Assembly (NCBI GenBank): GCA_028277645.1
Contig: JANQFV010000010.1
Coordinates: 1-47,523 of the forward strand
DNA: 47,523 nucleotides
DNA from: Phycisphaerae bacterium
Lineage (GTDB): Bacteria > Planctomycetota > Phycisphaerae > UBA1845 > Fen-1342
Direction of reading: 5' to 3'
The position numbers were made by a program, and so were the translations under genes. This document shows, one piece after another, positions 33,255-43,387 of this stretch. A model generated the notes under the pieces. That model saw nothing but the letters and a program-made list of their open reading frames with translations. It was not told the origin of the DNA and did no database searches. Each line of letters opens with the position of its first letter. The stretch's first letter is position 1.

Positions 33255-34688
33255 ATGACACGAACAGTTAGCAAGCGACCTGCTCGTGCGAAGCGTGTCG
33301 CCAGCACCCGACCGAAAGCTCGAGCCTCCCGGACGACGAAGAAGACCACGACGATCCGGACGTACCGTGCTGCGCTCGAGTTCCTGAACAGCCAGACCGA
33401 TTACGAGAAGATGGTCCGGGTGGGGTATAATCACACTAACTTCAATCTTTCGCGGATGTTACGGATTTTGTCCGCGATCGGCAACCCCCATAAGCAGCTC
33501 AAAGCTGTCCATATCGCCGGGACCAAGGGCAAGGGCTCGACGTGCCACATGGTGGCGGCGATGCTGGAAAACGCCGGTTATCGGACCGGTCTGTATACCT
33601 CGCCGCACTTCATCAACATCCGTGAACGCATCGCGATCAATAGCGAGGATATCTCCGAGCGGGAGTTCACAAAGCTGATCGCCAAGATCACCCCGGTCAT
33701 CAAGAAACTCGAGAAGGACAACCCCACGTTTTTCGAGATTATGACCGCAGCGGCCATGCTGCACTTCGTCAACTCAAAGGTTGACTACGCCGTGCTGGAG
33801 ACCGGCCTGGGTGGACGCCTGGACTCGACGAACGTGATCAAGCCGCTCGTGTGCGGGATTACGAGCATCAGCTACGACCATGTCGCTCAGCTCGGCAACA
33901 CGCTAGAGCGGATCGCGGAAGAAAAAGCGGGGATCTTCAAGCCGGGCGTGCCGGTCATCAGTTCGCCGCAACCGGCGAATGTCCGCAAAGTGCTCCAGAA
34001 GATGGCGGAGAAAGTCGGCTGCCCGCTCCGGACCGTGGGGGATGATATTGAGTTCAGCTATCGCTTCGAGTCGTCGCGGGCCACCGGCCCGCACACGCGG
34101 GTGTGCATCTCGACCCCGACGACGCGGTTTGACCATCTCCAGGTGCCGCTGCTGGGCGAGCATCAGGCCCACAACTGCGGCGTAGCCCTGGGCATCGTCG
34201 ACGCGCTGCGTGAAACCAAGATCGATATCCCGGAACAGGCTGCCATCGACGGGTTGTCGAAAGTCCGTGTGCAGGGTCGGCTGGAGCTGATTCGCGACGT
34301 TCCCCGGACGGTGGTCGACGCCGCCCACAACGCCGCCAGCATTCTTGCCCTGATGCGGGCGATCGGGCAGAACGTGTCGTATGACTCAATGGTCGTGATC
34401 TTCGGCTGCTCGGCGGACAAGGACGTCGACGGTATGTTGGAGCAGCTCCAGCTTGGCGCTGACAAGGTGATTTTCACAACCACCGGCACGCCCCGATCGG
34501 TCGATCCGCACGAGCTGCACGCGCGCTTCGCGGAGAAGAGCGCGAAGATGGCGCAGGTCGCCGAAAGGCTGCCGGATGCTTACGAGATCGCGTGCAATTG
34601 CGTTACCCGCGAAGACCTGATCTGCATTTGCGGTTCGGTGCATCTTGTCGGCTTGGCCAAGCGCCTGTCGGCGGCCGGTAAGCTGTAG
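33255..34688 (+). CDS. folC: Folylpolyglutamate / dihydrofolate synthase
   Basis: A 477-residue Mur-ligase-fold enzyme adding glutamate to folates. The P-loop is GTKGKGS (89-95), followed by TSPHFINIRERIAIN, FEIMTAAAMLHF, ETGLGGRLDSTN and YDHVAQLGNTLERIAEEKAGIFK, all FolC landmarks, and VDAAHNAAS in the C-terminal domain. Residues 1-35 are an unusual Arg/Lys-rich extension with no counterpart in typical FolC; a later start is possible, but the promoter position favours 33255. No Mur-specific motifs are seen. It stands alone between divergent aroB and the convergent nuclease-like gene. Confidence 0.93.
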   Translation: MTRTVSKRPARAKRVASTRPKARASRTTKKTTTIRTYRAALEFLNSQTDYEKMVRVGYNHTNFNLSRMLRILSAIGNPHKQLKAVHIAGTKGKGSTCHMVAAMLENAGYRTGLYTSPHFINIRERIAINSEDISEREFTKLIAKITPVIKKLEKDNPTFFEIMTAAAMLHFVNSKVDYAVLETGLGGRLDSTNVIKPLVCGITSISYDHVAQLGNTLERIAEEKAGIFKPGVPVISSPQPANVRKVLQKMAEKVGCPLRTVGDDIEFSYRFESSRATGPHTRVCISTPTTRFDHLQVPLLGEHQAHNCGVALGIVDALRETKIDIPEQAAIDGLSKVRVQGRLELIRDVPRTVVDAAHNAASILALMRAIGQNVSYDSMVVIFGCSADKDVDGMLEQLQLGADKVIFTTTGTPRSVDPHELHARFAEKSAKMAQVAERLPDAYEIACNCVTREDLICICGSVHLVGLAKRLSAAGKL

Positions 34689-34808
34689 TCAGCACGAATT
34701 CCGCGATCAGCCAGCGGTAGGGGATCCAGAACACAATAAGGGTGGTGTAGACGTCCCGCCCGGATATGCGACCGGGGCGCCGGCCGTTACAGATTCACTG
34801 GTACGACG

Positions 34809-36362
34809 TCAATTCAGCAGCGCGTCCACGAACGGGTTTATGTCCTCGAAGCCGACGCTGGGCGGCGTGTCGCCGGTCATGTCACCCAGGTAGTAGTTGC
34901 AGCCGGGCTGCTGGGCGTCGTACGCGATCTGGCCGTCGACCAGCGCGGTCACGAACGGATTGATGTCCTCGAAACCGACGCTGCCGTTGCAATCCATGTC
35001 GCCGCGGGGTCGGACGGTACCATCGATGTAGACCGTTCGGACCGGTTCCTCGGGTGAATCCGAGTCGATCGTGACCCAGCCGAAGAACGTGCCGAGCGTC
35101 GACGTGTCTATGCCGATCTGGTGCACGTTGGCGGCATCGCCCACGGCGTGCGAGAACGTGCCGGTGGGTGCGGTGACGCCAGCGCTGGGCGCCAAGGTGT
35201 AGTCGAGGTCGGCTATGCCGTCGGGGCCCCAGAGGGCGGTGTCACCCGGGTTCCACACGCTGAGTGGTGATTCTGCGACGGTGTCCTGCGGGACGGCGCC
35301 GAAGAGCAGCAGGGCATCCGAATCGATCTTGGGCGGAACCAGCAGGTCGAGGAACACGGGCAGGTGGCCGCCAGTGGTGGCGACGTTGCGCAAAGCCTGG
35401 GCAATGGTCGCACCAACCATGGTGTTGCCCGTCGTGCGCAGCGAGGTGTTGCAGCTCGTGCCGTCGTTGCCCCAAGCGCGGTAGCTGTGGAACGGGTCAT
35501 TCCACGTCGTCGTGCTGTAAGGCTGGGTCGCATCGCCAGCGTATTCGAAGCCACTGTCGTCGATGAGATTGTCGGAGACGAGGAGCTGATCGTAGCGGTC
35601 GTCCATCCCGCCGGCGCCGATCGGGTCCTGGGTGTGGACGAATCGATAGGAGCAGTTGTTGTTCCAGGAGCCAGGCGTGCTGATGGGGTCGAAGAAACGC
35701 CCGTCGTTGTTGGGCTGGCTTTCAATGAGCTCCTGGTAGGCGGCTTCGCTCGAACTCTGGATGTTGAGGTCAGCGCCGAGGACGAAGTGGTAGTGATCGG
35801 CAAGCGTCTGTGCATCATCGCGAATCCAACGGGCCTCGGTCAGTCGCTCGGCCTGGTCGGTCGATGTGCTGCCGGCCTTCATGTGGCTCGCGTAGCAGGC
35901 GAGCACCGCCGTCTCGAAGTCGTAGCCCTGCAACCACAGCGTGAAGCGGACAGGATTGCGCGGCGGCACCGGTGTTCCGCTGCCGCCGATGACGAGGCGG
36001 CCGCGATAGATGCACGTGCCGGTGCGATAGAACAATGTCGTGCCCTCGTAACCAACGTCGCCCGCGACGAACTGCAGCGCCCAATCGCCGGGGCTGTCCG
36101 TGGCGGTGTTGAGGGCGTCGCGCATCTCCTGGGCAGCGGTGAGATCCATGATCTCCTGCGCGATGATGATGTCCGGTGCGAAGGAGCGGCCTTCAAACTC
36201 GCCGTAGACGGCGGTCTGGATGTCGCTGATACGCCCGCCGTAGTAGTTCGTGATGTTCCAGGTCGCGATGCGGAGGCCGTCGGCGGTCGCGGTCTGTGTC
36301 AGCGCGAGCAGGGCAGCGGTAACAACTACCCGGCGGGCGAGCGAAGTGTCCCCAACAATCAT
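34809..36362 (-). CDS. Secreted endonuclease/exonuclease/phosphatase protein with dockerin-like tail
   Basis: A 517-residue exported protein. A signal peptide (about 1-28) precedes a DNase I-like fold: RIATWNITNYYGG with N36, IIIAQEIMD with E70, VLGADLNIQ, and YDQLLVSD, in the order expected for metal-dependent phosphodiesterases. A beta-rich segment follows (about 365-450). The last 65 residues are two EF-hand-like repeats, DMDCNGSVGFEDINPFV and GDTPPSVGFEDINPFV, typical dockerin-like anchors of planctomycetes. GGAGGAG precedes the ATG. The substrate could be nucleic acid or phospholipid. The same GSVGFEDINPFV string ends the neighbouring subtilase, suggesting a shared surface partner. Confidence 0.85.
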   Translation of the reverse strand: MIVGDTSLARRVVVTAALLALTQTATADGLRIATWNITNYYGGRISDIQTAVYGEFEGRSFAPDIIIAQEIMDLTAAQEMRDALNTATDSPGDWALQFVAGDVGYEGTTLFYRTGTCIYRGRLVIGGSGTPVPPRNPVRFTLWLQGYDFETAVLACYASHMKAGSTSTDQAERLTEARWIRDDAQTLADHYHFVLGADLNIQSSSEAAYQELIESQPNNDGRFFDPISTPGSWNNNCSYRFVHTQDPIGAGGMDDRYDQLLVSDNLIDDSGFEYAGDATQPYSTTTWNDPFHSYRAWGNDGTSCNTSLRTTGNTMVGATIAQALRNVATTGGHLPVFLDLLVPPKIDSDALLLFGAVPQDTVAESPLSVWNPGDTALWGPDGIADLDYTLAPSAGVTAPTGTFSHAVGDAANVHQIGIDTSTLGTFFGWVTIDSDSPEEPVRTVYIDGTVRPRGDMDCNGSVGFEDINPFVTALVDGQIAYDAQQPGCNYYLGDMTGDTPPSVGFEDINPFVDALLN

Positions 36363-36512
36363 GCTTTCTCCTCCGTTCCGGCGCACCGTATCAGGTGAAT
36401 CTGACCATCGCAAAGCCGGATTATACCGAGGCAGGCCCGAATCGCGCAGTGCCTCGGTAGGCAAGGGGCGCTGACCCGCGGCAATACGCAGGCGATCTGC
36501 CGGCCAACAAGA

Positions 36513-36535
36513 ACGGGCCGGCGGTCGCGGCCCGT
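36513..36535 (-). terminator. Hairpin downstream of the subtilase gene
   Basis: Minus-strand stem ACGGGCC/GGCCCGT (7 bp, nine-base loop), followed by TCTTGTT, 19 bases after the subtilase stop. The T tract is interrupted, so termination may be partial. It sits between two genes of the same orientation. Confidence 0.45.
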
Positions 36536-36553
36536 CCTCTACCCGGGTGTCCC

Positions 36554-39500
36554 TTATTGCGTGCTCGATCCGTAGAGCATCAGCTCCACAAACGGGTTGA
36601 TGTCCTCGAAGCCGACCGACCCGTTGCCATTGCAATCGCCTCGAATGCGGTCGCAATCGGGATACGTGATGGCGTATTCCGCTTCGTCCAGTAGTGCCAG
36701 CACGAATGCGTTAATGTCGCCGAAATCCGTTACGCCGTCACAGTTGAGGTCGCCAACCGTCTCACACTCGTCCGGGATCCCGGTGCCGTTGACGTCCGTG
36801 CTGGTGCCGGCGGCGATGTCCTGATCGTCCGGTGTACCGTTGCTGTTGCAGTCGGCAAATCCGGAGCACGTAAAGGCGATCACGCGGAATGCGTCGAGCC
36901 CGGACTCGTTGATGCTCTGCGGGTCGGCATCGTTGGCCGTGAACCGCAGCATCATATTGTCAGTGAGCGCAACACTGGCCGCGACGAGGTCATTGTGCGT
37001 GATGACGTGCGGTCGCCAGAAGAGTCCACCGCTGGTGTCATGACGGGCGATTTCGGTCCAGGGGCCGGCCGTGCCGTTGCTGCTGATCTCGACCAGCAGC
37101 ATGTCGGTGCCCGGCTCAGTCAGATACGCGTAGTACTCGTACTCAATCGTAATTTCGCCTTCGGCCATGTCGATTCTGGGCGACGTCAATTGGACCGCGC
37201 CGTCGTCGACATCGGAATTGTATGGGTTGTCCGTGTTCTGTGTGAGGTAGCACTGTCCGCTGCCGTCGGCATCGGAAATGGGGTCGTAATCCCAGTCGGG
37301 GTTGTTGACGGGGACGCCGCGCTGCCAATCGCCGGTGGTGGCCCCGAGATTGGCGGCCTGCCAGCCGAAGTCGCTCTCGAAGTTATCGTGGAGTAGCGTC
37401 GTAACGCTACCGACCTGTGCCGTGTATACGACGCTCGGTGCGGTCGGTGGCTTGAGCACTGTGTCGCTGACCGTACCTTCGACCGAGAAGTAGAACTCGG
37501 GCGTCGCGTCACAGTTTGTCGGTGGCAGCGTGACCTGGAAGAGGTTGCCGCCGAGCGGAGCGAACGGCAATGTCTGGAACGAGCCGCCGTAGTAGCGATA
37601 GTGCAGGTGGCCGGAGTTGACGACGTACTGCTCGTCGCCGGGTGTGACCTCGACGGTGATGTCGGTCGCTTCGCCGGCGGGGATGTACTCGGGGAGATCG
37701 TCCGGGAAGCGCATCCCGATGCGCCCGGCGCTACCGAGAATTTGGATATCATCGATGTTCCAACCGGGGAAGGTCTCAAAGCTGTCGGTGGGACCCATGC
37801 CCCAACGGATGTATACGGTGGACTCGCCGTCCGCTATGGCCGAGATGTCGAACTCCTGGTAGACCCAGAACGAATCGCTGACTTCAGCGCCGGTATCCGT
37901 CGCACGCCAGATGGTCGTCCAGCTCGATCCGTTGTTGCTGACTTCGATCGTTGCCTCATCGTAGCCGGAGTCGGACTCAACACCCAGCCAGCGCCAGAAG
38001 GTGAACTTTGTGTTGGTCGCGCTGGACAGGTCGAGTGCCGGCGTTGTGAGGTAAGTCGCCGGGAGATCGTTGGTGTAGTCGCCCAACAGGTTGTAGCCAT
38101 AGACGCTGAGGCCCGTGTGGCCGGAGGTCGGATCGCCGTTGTTCGATCCGAAACCGCCGGGCTGACCGTACTCCCAGGCACCTTCGGTCGACCAGCCGGG
38201 ATCTGACGCCAGCGGGAAACTGTAGACAACGAGCAACGTGGCGAAGGAGTAACAGGAACCGTCGTTGTCGTCGGTGCCGACGTTGCCGTGGACGTCCTCG
38301 GCGTCGATCGCTAGGTAGTAGATGTTATCTGCACTGAGAGCGGTCAACTCCACGGTGTGGCTGGTGCGGCCCTCAGCCCCGGTCGCAGAAGACGTCAGTG
38401 CCGCGCAGGACGATCCGTAGTTGACGGTTCCTGTGGCGGGCTCGTCTGTATCGAAGGTGATCGTGGCGCGATCCGCACCGATCTCCGTGATCTGCACGTT
38501 GGAGATCACCGGACCGGTGCAGTCGACGTCGGCCATGGACTCGACAATGACGTTCGAGCCGCCCTGGCCGTCGTCCGCATCAACGTACCGGGCCGTGATG
38601 ACATCGCCCGGCGTGACGAGGAGTTCGCCGACCGTGTCGGTGGTCGTCAATTGGATCGTGCCGATGAACTCGGCGGTCTCCGCGCCGCTCTCCGTCATCA
38701 GCACGCTTTCGCCGGCGGGCTCGGAGTCGGAGTAGATCAGCACGTTGGTCGTCTGGATGGTCTGATCGTCGGTGTTGAGATCGCAGTCATTGAGGATCAG
38801 CGTCGCGGTGCCGTCGCACGCGTACGCCGTCGCGTCGAGCTTGATCGTGCCCTGCGACGAGCAGGCGATCAGTTGCGGCGAGGCGCACAGCGAGAACGGC
38901 TGCGGACCTTCGGGCACGTCGTACCCGTGCACCTCGACGATCCAGATGCCGGGTGTCGGGTTCGCGACGTACACCTGCTCGATGTTGTCGAGGCGGTTGG
39001 CCTGCGTGCGTACCGCGGCTGCGCTGGGGCTACCCGGGTTGAGCGCCCACGGGAAGTGCTGTGCCAGCGAGGGGTCGAAGACGCGCAGGTCGAGATCGTT
39101 GACCAGCACTGGGTTGGAGTTAGCCGTGCCGGGGTAATCGTCCCACGCCATCGTGACCTTCAGCTCGGATGTGCCCGGCAGCACCGACACGAGCACGCCA
39201 TAGGTCTGGCCCTGTGTTACCTCATCCTCAAGGAAATTTCCGGTGCGCATGAAGTCGATGGCGTCCCTGATACGGATGGAGCCATAGCCGGTCTGGTAAT
39301 CGGGGCCGGCGTTCACGAGGTCGACCGCGGTGTGCGCCAAGAAGGTCTTGAGCGTCGAGTTGCGGAAATCAGGTTCGGTGGCGTATTGCGCGCGGTAGTC
39401 CTCGAGCAGCAGCGCGGCCGCTCCGCAAACTGCGGGGCCGGACATCGACGTGCCGGAGAGCGTTGTGTACGCAGTATCACTGGAACTGTCGCAGGACGTT

Positions 39501-40879
39501 ACGCCGACACCCGGGGCACAGACATCCGGCTTCATGCGGCCGTCGTCGCTCGGCCCCCAACTGGTGAAGGAGCTGACGCTGTCATCGGACCATTCGAGGG
39601 CACCAACCGTGATGTGGTTCTTGGCGTTCGCCGGGGGTGGAACCGTACTGTACGTGGTCCCACAGCGCCCGTCGCCGCGCTCGTTGCCGTTGGACCAGAC
39701 GATCCGGAACGGCGACGTGAAGTTCGGATTGCTTCCGTCGCCGCGTACGATCGTGTCGATCATGATAGCGGTTGCGCCGTAGTCGCCTTCGTAATTGCAG
39801 TCGAAGAAGTTCTGGGAGATGTTGGAACCGATGGAGTTGTTCGAGATATCTGCGCCCAGGTTGTTGATGGCGTTGCCGTAGTCGGTTTCGATGTCGCCGG
39901 GGTTCTGATAGAGGAAGACGCCGCCGCCGCTGTACTCGAACCCGAACGAGACCATCGAAACGCCGGGGGCCTGTCCGCGGTACAGCGCGTTCGCGATCCC
40001 CGCGCCGCCGATGGTTCCGGCGACGTGCGTGGCGTGGTAGTGCTGCCCGGAGAAATCGTGGGTGGTCAGTCGGCCCTCGAAGTCGACGTGTGTGGAGCGG
40101 GCGGTGCCGGCATCATAGACGAGCACGGTCACGCCGCTGCCATCGAGGTTGTAGGGGGCGGCCTGGGCATCTTCGGCCTGCGTGCGTGCGCGGGTGTTGT
40201 TGTTGACCGGGCCGAACCGCGGCAGGGGCATATCGACCCACTGCACAGCGCCTTCAGCGGCGAGCGTGGGAATCAGGGTCTCGTCGAGGTGGACGACCAG
40301 ACCATTGACGCTCTCGAGCGTGTCGACCACCTCGGCGCCAAGCAGGCCGACGGTGTCCATGCCTTCGGTCAGCAGGTCTACGTCGCGGTGGAACAGGACA
40401 TACGCGGCCACGACCGGCGTGCCGTCGGGGAGTCGGTCGACGACGATCCAGGACGGCGTATCACCGCGCGACCATTCGGGATGCAGTTTCCATTCCGGAT
40501 TGACGGCGTGGACGCCGACAAAAGTGGCCACGCGCTCCACGCGCTCGATGTCGAGGCGATCGGGAGCTAGCGACGCGAAATAGGCGTGGTTGCCGATGTA
40601 GTTCAGGAGCGTGATGCCGGCGTCAGCGAGTGAGCCGCGCTGCGCGTCATCGATGGGCGCGCCGAGTTGCACGACCACGCGCTGTTGTGTGTCGAGCTTG
40701 TTGCGCGTCGCCGCCTCGAGTACCGCTGCACGGTCGCCGGGCGACTGGTCGGGCAACACACGCGGGCCGTTGCGGAATGGAATCTCGGCCGCCGAGGCCA
40801 CTGGTGTCAGCGTGAACAGAACTGCGGCAATCGTGGTCGTACTGACGAGGTTCCATCCAATTCGCACAGACGTAGTCAT
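36554..40879 (-). CDS. Large secreted subtilisin-like (S8) protease with dockerin-like tail
   Basis: A 1441-residue exported protease. A signal peptide ends near residue 30 and a propeptide-like region runs to about 220. The S8 domain has catalytic D256 (VYDAGTA), H282 (HATHVAG) and S478 (SGTSMSGP), with oxyanion N399. Beyond 600 come beta-sandwich and Fn3-like modules (VISNVQITEIGADRATITF) and jelly-roll segments (SEGAWEYGQ-type region about 890-1050; DNFESDFGWQ near 1230). The end has dockerin-like repeats, GDLNCDGVTDFGDINAFV and CNGNGSVGFEDINPFVEL. ATG at 40879 is chosen because AGGAAGG lies nine bases upstream; the ATG at 40888 abuts that site. Confidence 0.9.
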   Translation of the reverse strand: MTTSVRIGWNLVSTTTIAAVLFTLTPVASAAEIPFRNGPRVLPDQSPGDRAAVLEAATRNKLDTQQRVVVQLGAPIDDAQRGSLADAGITLLNYIGNHAYFASLAPDRLDIERVERVATFVGVHAVNPEWKLHPEWSRGDTPSWIVVDRLPDGTPVVAAYVLFHRDVDLLTEGMDTVGLLGAEVVDTLESVNGLVVHLDETLIPTLAAEGAVQWVDMPLPRFGPVNNNTRARTQAEDAQAAPYNLDGSGVTVLVYDAGTARSTHVDFEGRLTTHDFSGQHYHATHVAGTIGGAGIANALYRGQAPGVSMVSFGFEYSGGGVFLYQNPGDIETDYGNAINNLGADISNNSIGSNISQNFFDCNYEGDYGATAIMIDTIVRGDGSNPNFTSPFRIVWSNGNERGDGRCGTTYSTVPPPANAKNHITVGALEWSDDSVSSFTSWGPSDDGRMKPDVCAPGVGVTSCDSSSDTAYTTLSGTSMSGPAVCGAAALLLEDYRAQYATEPDFRNSTLKTFLAHTAVDLVNAGPDYQTGYGSIRIRDAIDFMRTGNFLEDEVTQGQTYGVLVSVLPGTSELKVTMAWDDYPGTANSNPVLVNDLDLRVFDPSLAQHFPWALNPGSPSAAAVRTQANRLDNIEQVYVANPTPGIWIVEVHGYDVPEGPQPFSLCASPQLIACSSQGTIKLDATAYACDGTATLILNDCDLNTDDQTIQTTNVLIYSDSEPAGESVLMTESGAETAEFIGTIQLTTTDTVGELLVTPGDVITARYVDADDGQGGSNVIVESMADVDCTGPVISNVQITEIGADRATITFDTDEPATGTVNYGSSCAALTSSATGAEGRTSHTVELTALSADNIYYLAIDAEDVHGNVGTDDNDGSCYSFATLLVVYSFPLASDPGWSTEGAWEYGQPGGFGSNNGDPTSGHTGLSVYGYNLLGDYTNDLPATYLTTPALDLSSATNTKFTFWRWLGVESDSGYDEATIEVSNNGSSWTTIWRATDTGAEVSDSFWVYQEFDISAIADGESTVYIRWGMGPTDSFETFPGWNIDDIQILGSAGRIGMRFPDDLPEYIPAGEATDITVEVTPGDEQYVVNSGHLHYRYYGGSFQTLPFAPLGGNLFQVTLPPTNCDATPEFYFSVEGTVSDTVLKPPTAPSVVYTAQVGSVTTLLHDNFESDFGWQAANLGATTGDWQRGVPVNNPDWDYDPISDADGSGQCYLTQNTDNPYNSDVDDGAVQLTSPRIDMAEGEITIEYEYYAYLTEPGTDMLLVEISSNGTAGPWTEIARHDTSGGLFWRPHVITHNDLVAASVALTDNMMLRFTANDADPQSINESGLDAFRVIAFTCSGFADCNSNGTPDDQDIAAGTSTDVNGTGIPDECETVGDLNCDGVTDFGDINAFVLALLDEAEYAITYPDCDRIRGDCNGNGSVGFEDINPFVELMLYGSSTQ

Positions 40880-41161
40880 GGGTGGCATCCTTCCTGGTTT
40901 GTGATCAGTCGTGTCTGTGGGTGTGATCGGCTGTCGTCGCGCAATGTGGGCCGACGTCGCGCCATAGTGGCGTGTATTGCGTTTGAACGCACGGATTGTG
41001 CGCAGTAATGGCCCAAGCGAAGATCCACCGGTCACACATCCCAACGCAGATGGCAAATCGCGCTCGCACTCGATTCGCCGACAGAAGCATTCTAGCGGAT
41101 CAGTGAACCGGGTACCAATTCGCGGCGTGACGGTGTGCGGTGCGGCGATTGTATCGGACGT

Positions 41162-43258
41162 CTAGTTCTGCGGCGGTTGGCGCTTCGGATCCTGCGCGCG
41201 CAGGGTCTTCAGGCGTTGCCGAACCGCTTCCAGATTCGGCTGAATCTCCAGAATGTGCTCGAACTCGCGGATGGCGGCGTCGATGCGGCCGGCATCGGCG
41301 AGCGCCTGCGCGAGCATGAGGCGGTTCTGGAGATCGAATGGGTCGAGTGTGACGGCATGCGCGAACGCGTCTGCGGCTTGCTCGAAACGTCGGGCAAGCG
41401 CCAACGTTGTACCAAGGAAGGCGTGCGCGTCGGGGTTCTCGGGTCTGAGTTCTACGGCTTTGCGCATGGCGGCGATCGCATCATCGACGTGCTGCCGTTC
41501 CATCAACGCCAGACCGAGCGTCATAAAGTAACGCTCGACGTACGGTTCGATCGCCAGTGCTCGGCGGGCGGACGCCTCCGCCGCGGACGCATCGCCCGTT
41601 TGCAGCAGCGCCACCGCTAGGTTGTTGTGCGTGGCGGCGATGTGCGGCTTGGCGGTGACGGTCCACCTGTATAGCTCGACGGCTTCGGTATTGCGGCCGG
41701 CGGAGAGCATCATGCCGGCCAACTCGTTGTGGGCACGGAAGGACTCGGGTCGACGGCGCAACTCCTCCTGAAAGCACACATACGCTGTCTCGTAATCACC
41801 CTGCTCGAGGTGGTGGAGTCCGAGCGACGCGAAGAGTCCGACCTGGTGCTCGTCTCGTTCAAGGCAAAACGGGCCGGGCAGTGTGATGATCGGTAGTGTG
41901 GCAACGATGACGATAAGGCCGCCGAAGATAGTGTGCCAGTGTCTTGTACGTAGCGCGCCGGTAAGCGTCGTGAGGCCCGCGCCCGCAAGGACGGCGAGAA
42001 TGGGCAGGTAAGGAATTCGGTAGCGCGCGGTGACGAACACGAACACGATCGACATGGGGTAGGCGATCAGGAGGGTCCACACAATGCCGGGCAGTTTGCG
42101 GATGTTGGTCAGCACTCCCAATATCGCGAGCGGGAGGACTACGCCGAGGGGAAAGCCGAATGATCCCCACTTCCATAGTAGCACGCGTTGCACGCCGGAC
42201 CATTCGTGCGTGTCGTACAGATTCACGTTCCGCGGGAGTTCGCGGGAACTGACGAACTGGAGTGCCTTGCTGCCCAGGCTGCGCAGGAAACGAATGGGAT
42301 CGTCGTCGGCGTCGCGGCGGACTCGGTCGTAGAAGTAGCGCTGCTGGTCGTAGGGAGCGGTGATGTTCTCTCGCAGCGGCTCACGGGAGAGTTGTTCGAA
42401 CTCTAGTCCAACGGCCGTAGCGACGCGGCAGGGATCGGGATGGTTGCCCAGGTACGTGTTGATGCCGCCGGAATGAGGCAAGAAGCCGAAGTGCTGGTTT
42501 TCTCGCAAGTTGAGCAACGCGACGGGGGTCGTGGCGACGGCAAAGCCCAGTGCGAGTAACACTGCGGAGAGTGCTGCACGCTGGCGCGTTGCTCGAACTC
42601 GGCAGTTTGTGGCGATCAGCCATACGGCTATCAGGATGAAGCAGGGCAGGAACGTAGGGCGTGTCAGCGCGCTGAGTCCACCGGCGAGGCCGAAGAGCAA
42701 CACAGAGCGCCATGTGAGCCGTGCGTGCAGGCGCAGCGCGAGGAGCAGCAGAGTGACCGTCCAGAATGTGGCCCAGCCGGTCGCGAGCAGTTCGACCTCA
42801 TAGAAGATCAGCGGCCCATAGAACGCCAAGATGAGGCCGGCGCACGTTCCGGCGCTGCGGCCGAAGAGGCGTTGGCCAAGCACAGCGGTGAGCGCGCAGG
42901 TCAGCGCGCCCAACATTACCTGCAACATCTTGACGGCGAGAATGGATGCGCCGGCGCCGTACTGAACGGCCAGTACGAAAGGGTAGAAGAACGGCTGCCA
43001 GAAGAAGACATCGTGGTACGTGCCCTGCGCGAGCCATTGGCGAGCGGCATCGTCGTAAACGCGCGCGTCGACGATGGGCGTCGTGAACGCCGGGTAGTCG
43101 GCGCTATCGATCAGGTAGACGACACGGACGGCGAGGGCGATTGCGAAGATCAGCAGGCCGGCTCGCCAGATGCTTTTGGGTGGCTCGTTTGTATTCGGTT
43201 CGGGTTCGGGGGTTTTGTTGTGCGTCGTGGTGTTAGGGTCGACGCCTAGCGTGAGCAT
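41162..43258 (-). CDS. GT-C (PMT/ArnT-like) glycosyltransferase fused to TPR domain
   Basis: A 698-residue membrane protein. Residues 30-440 hold about ten membrane segments in PMT/ArnT style, with the acidic first loop TTPIVDARVYDDAARQWL and RYRIPYLPILAVLAGAG. From about 460 to the end there are at least six TPR units (for example LGLHHLEQGDYETAYVCFQE, AHNELAGMMLSAGRNTEAVE, LALMERQHVDDAIAAMRKA). This layout matches bacterial relatives of TMTC-type O-mannosyltransferases. The TPRs should lie on the extracytoplasmic side and present the acceptor. The 282 bases between it and the subtilase start hold no supported gene. Confidence 0.82.
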   Translation of the reverse strand: MLTLGVDPNTTTHNKTPEPEPNTNEPPKSIWRAGLLIFAIALAVRVVYLIDSADYPAFTTPIVDARVYDDAARQWLAQGTYHDVFFWQPFFYPFVLAVQYGAGASILAVKMLQVMLGALTCALTAVLGQRLFGRSAGTCAGLILAFYGPLIFYEVELLATGWATFWTVTLLLLALRLHARLTWRSVLLFGLAGGLSALTRPTFLPCFILIAVWLIATNCRVRATRQRAALSAVLLALGFAVATTPVALLNLRENQHFGFLPHSGGINTYLGNHPDPCRVATAVGLEFEQLSREPLRENITAPYDQQRYFYDRVRRDADDDPIRFLRSLGSKALQFVSSRELPRNVNLYDTHEWSGVQRVLLWKWGSFGFPLGVVLPLAILGVLTNIRKLPGIVWTLLIAYPMSIVFVFVTARYRIPYLPILAVLAGAGLTTLTGALRTRHWHTIFGGLIVIVATLPIITLPGPFCLERDEHQVGLFASLGLHHLEQGDYETAYVCFQEELRRRPESFRAHNELAGMMLSAGRNTEAVELYRWTVTAKPHIAATHNNLAVALLQTGDASAAEASARRALAIEPYVERYFMTLGLALMERQHVDDAIAAMRKAVELRPENPDAHAFLGTTLALARRFEQAADAFAHAVTLDPFDLQNRLMLAQALADAGRIDAAIREFEHILEIQPNLEAVRQRLKTLRAQDPKRQPPQN

Positions 43259-43358
43259 GTGGAGAGGCTATCGCGTACGCGGGGGGCCGACAATTTGTGC
43301 ATTATTCGTGGTGTGATGGATTGCATCGCGGAGTCGGTTGGATTTTGAGAGATTGTGC

Positions 43359-43387
43359 TTGACGGGGTTTATTTGTTCGGTTAATAT
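43359..43387 (+). promoter_or_regulatory. Sigma-70-type promoter ahead of the imuA remnant
   Basis: -35 TTGACG (43359-43364), 17-base spacer, -10 TAATAT (43382-43387). It is well placed for transcription into the imuA remnant. imuA is usually SOS-controlled, but I found no recognisable LexA box; TTCG (43377-43380) and CGAA (43396-43399) flank the -10 at a spacing that matches no LexA site known to me. Confidence 0.5.

Noticed and set aside
38357..40570. A 737-codon open frame on the plus strand opposite the subtilase
   Set aside because: It is entirely antisense to a protease with intact catalytic motifs, has no family motif or ribosome-binding site, and arises from the GC-rich codon pattern.
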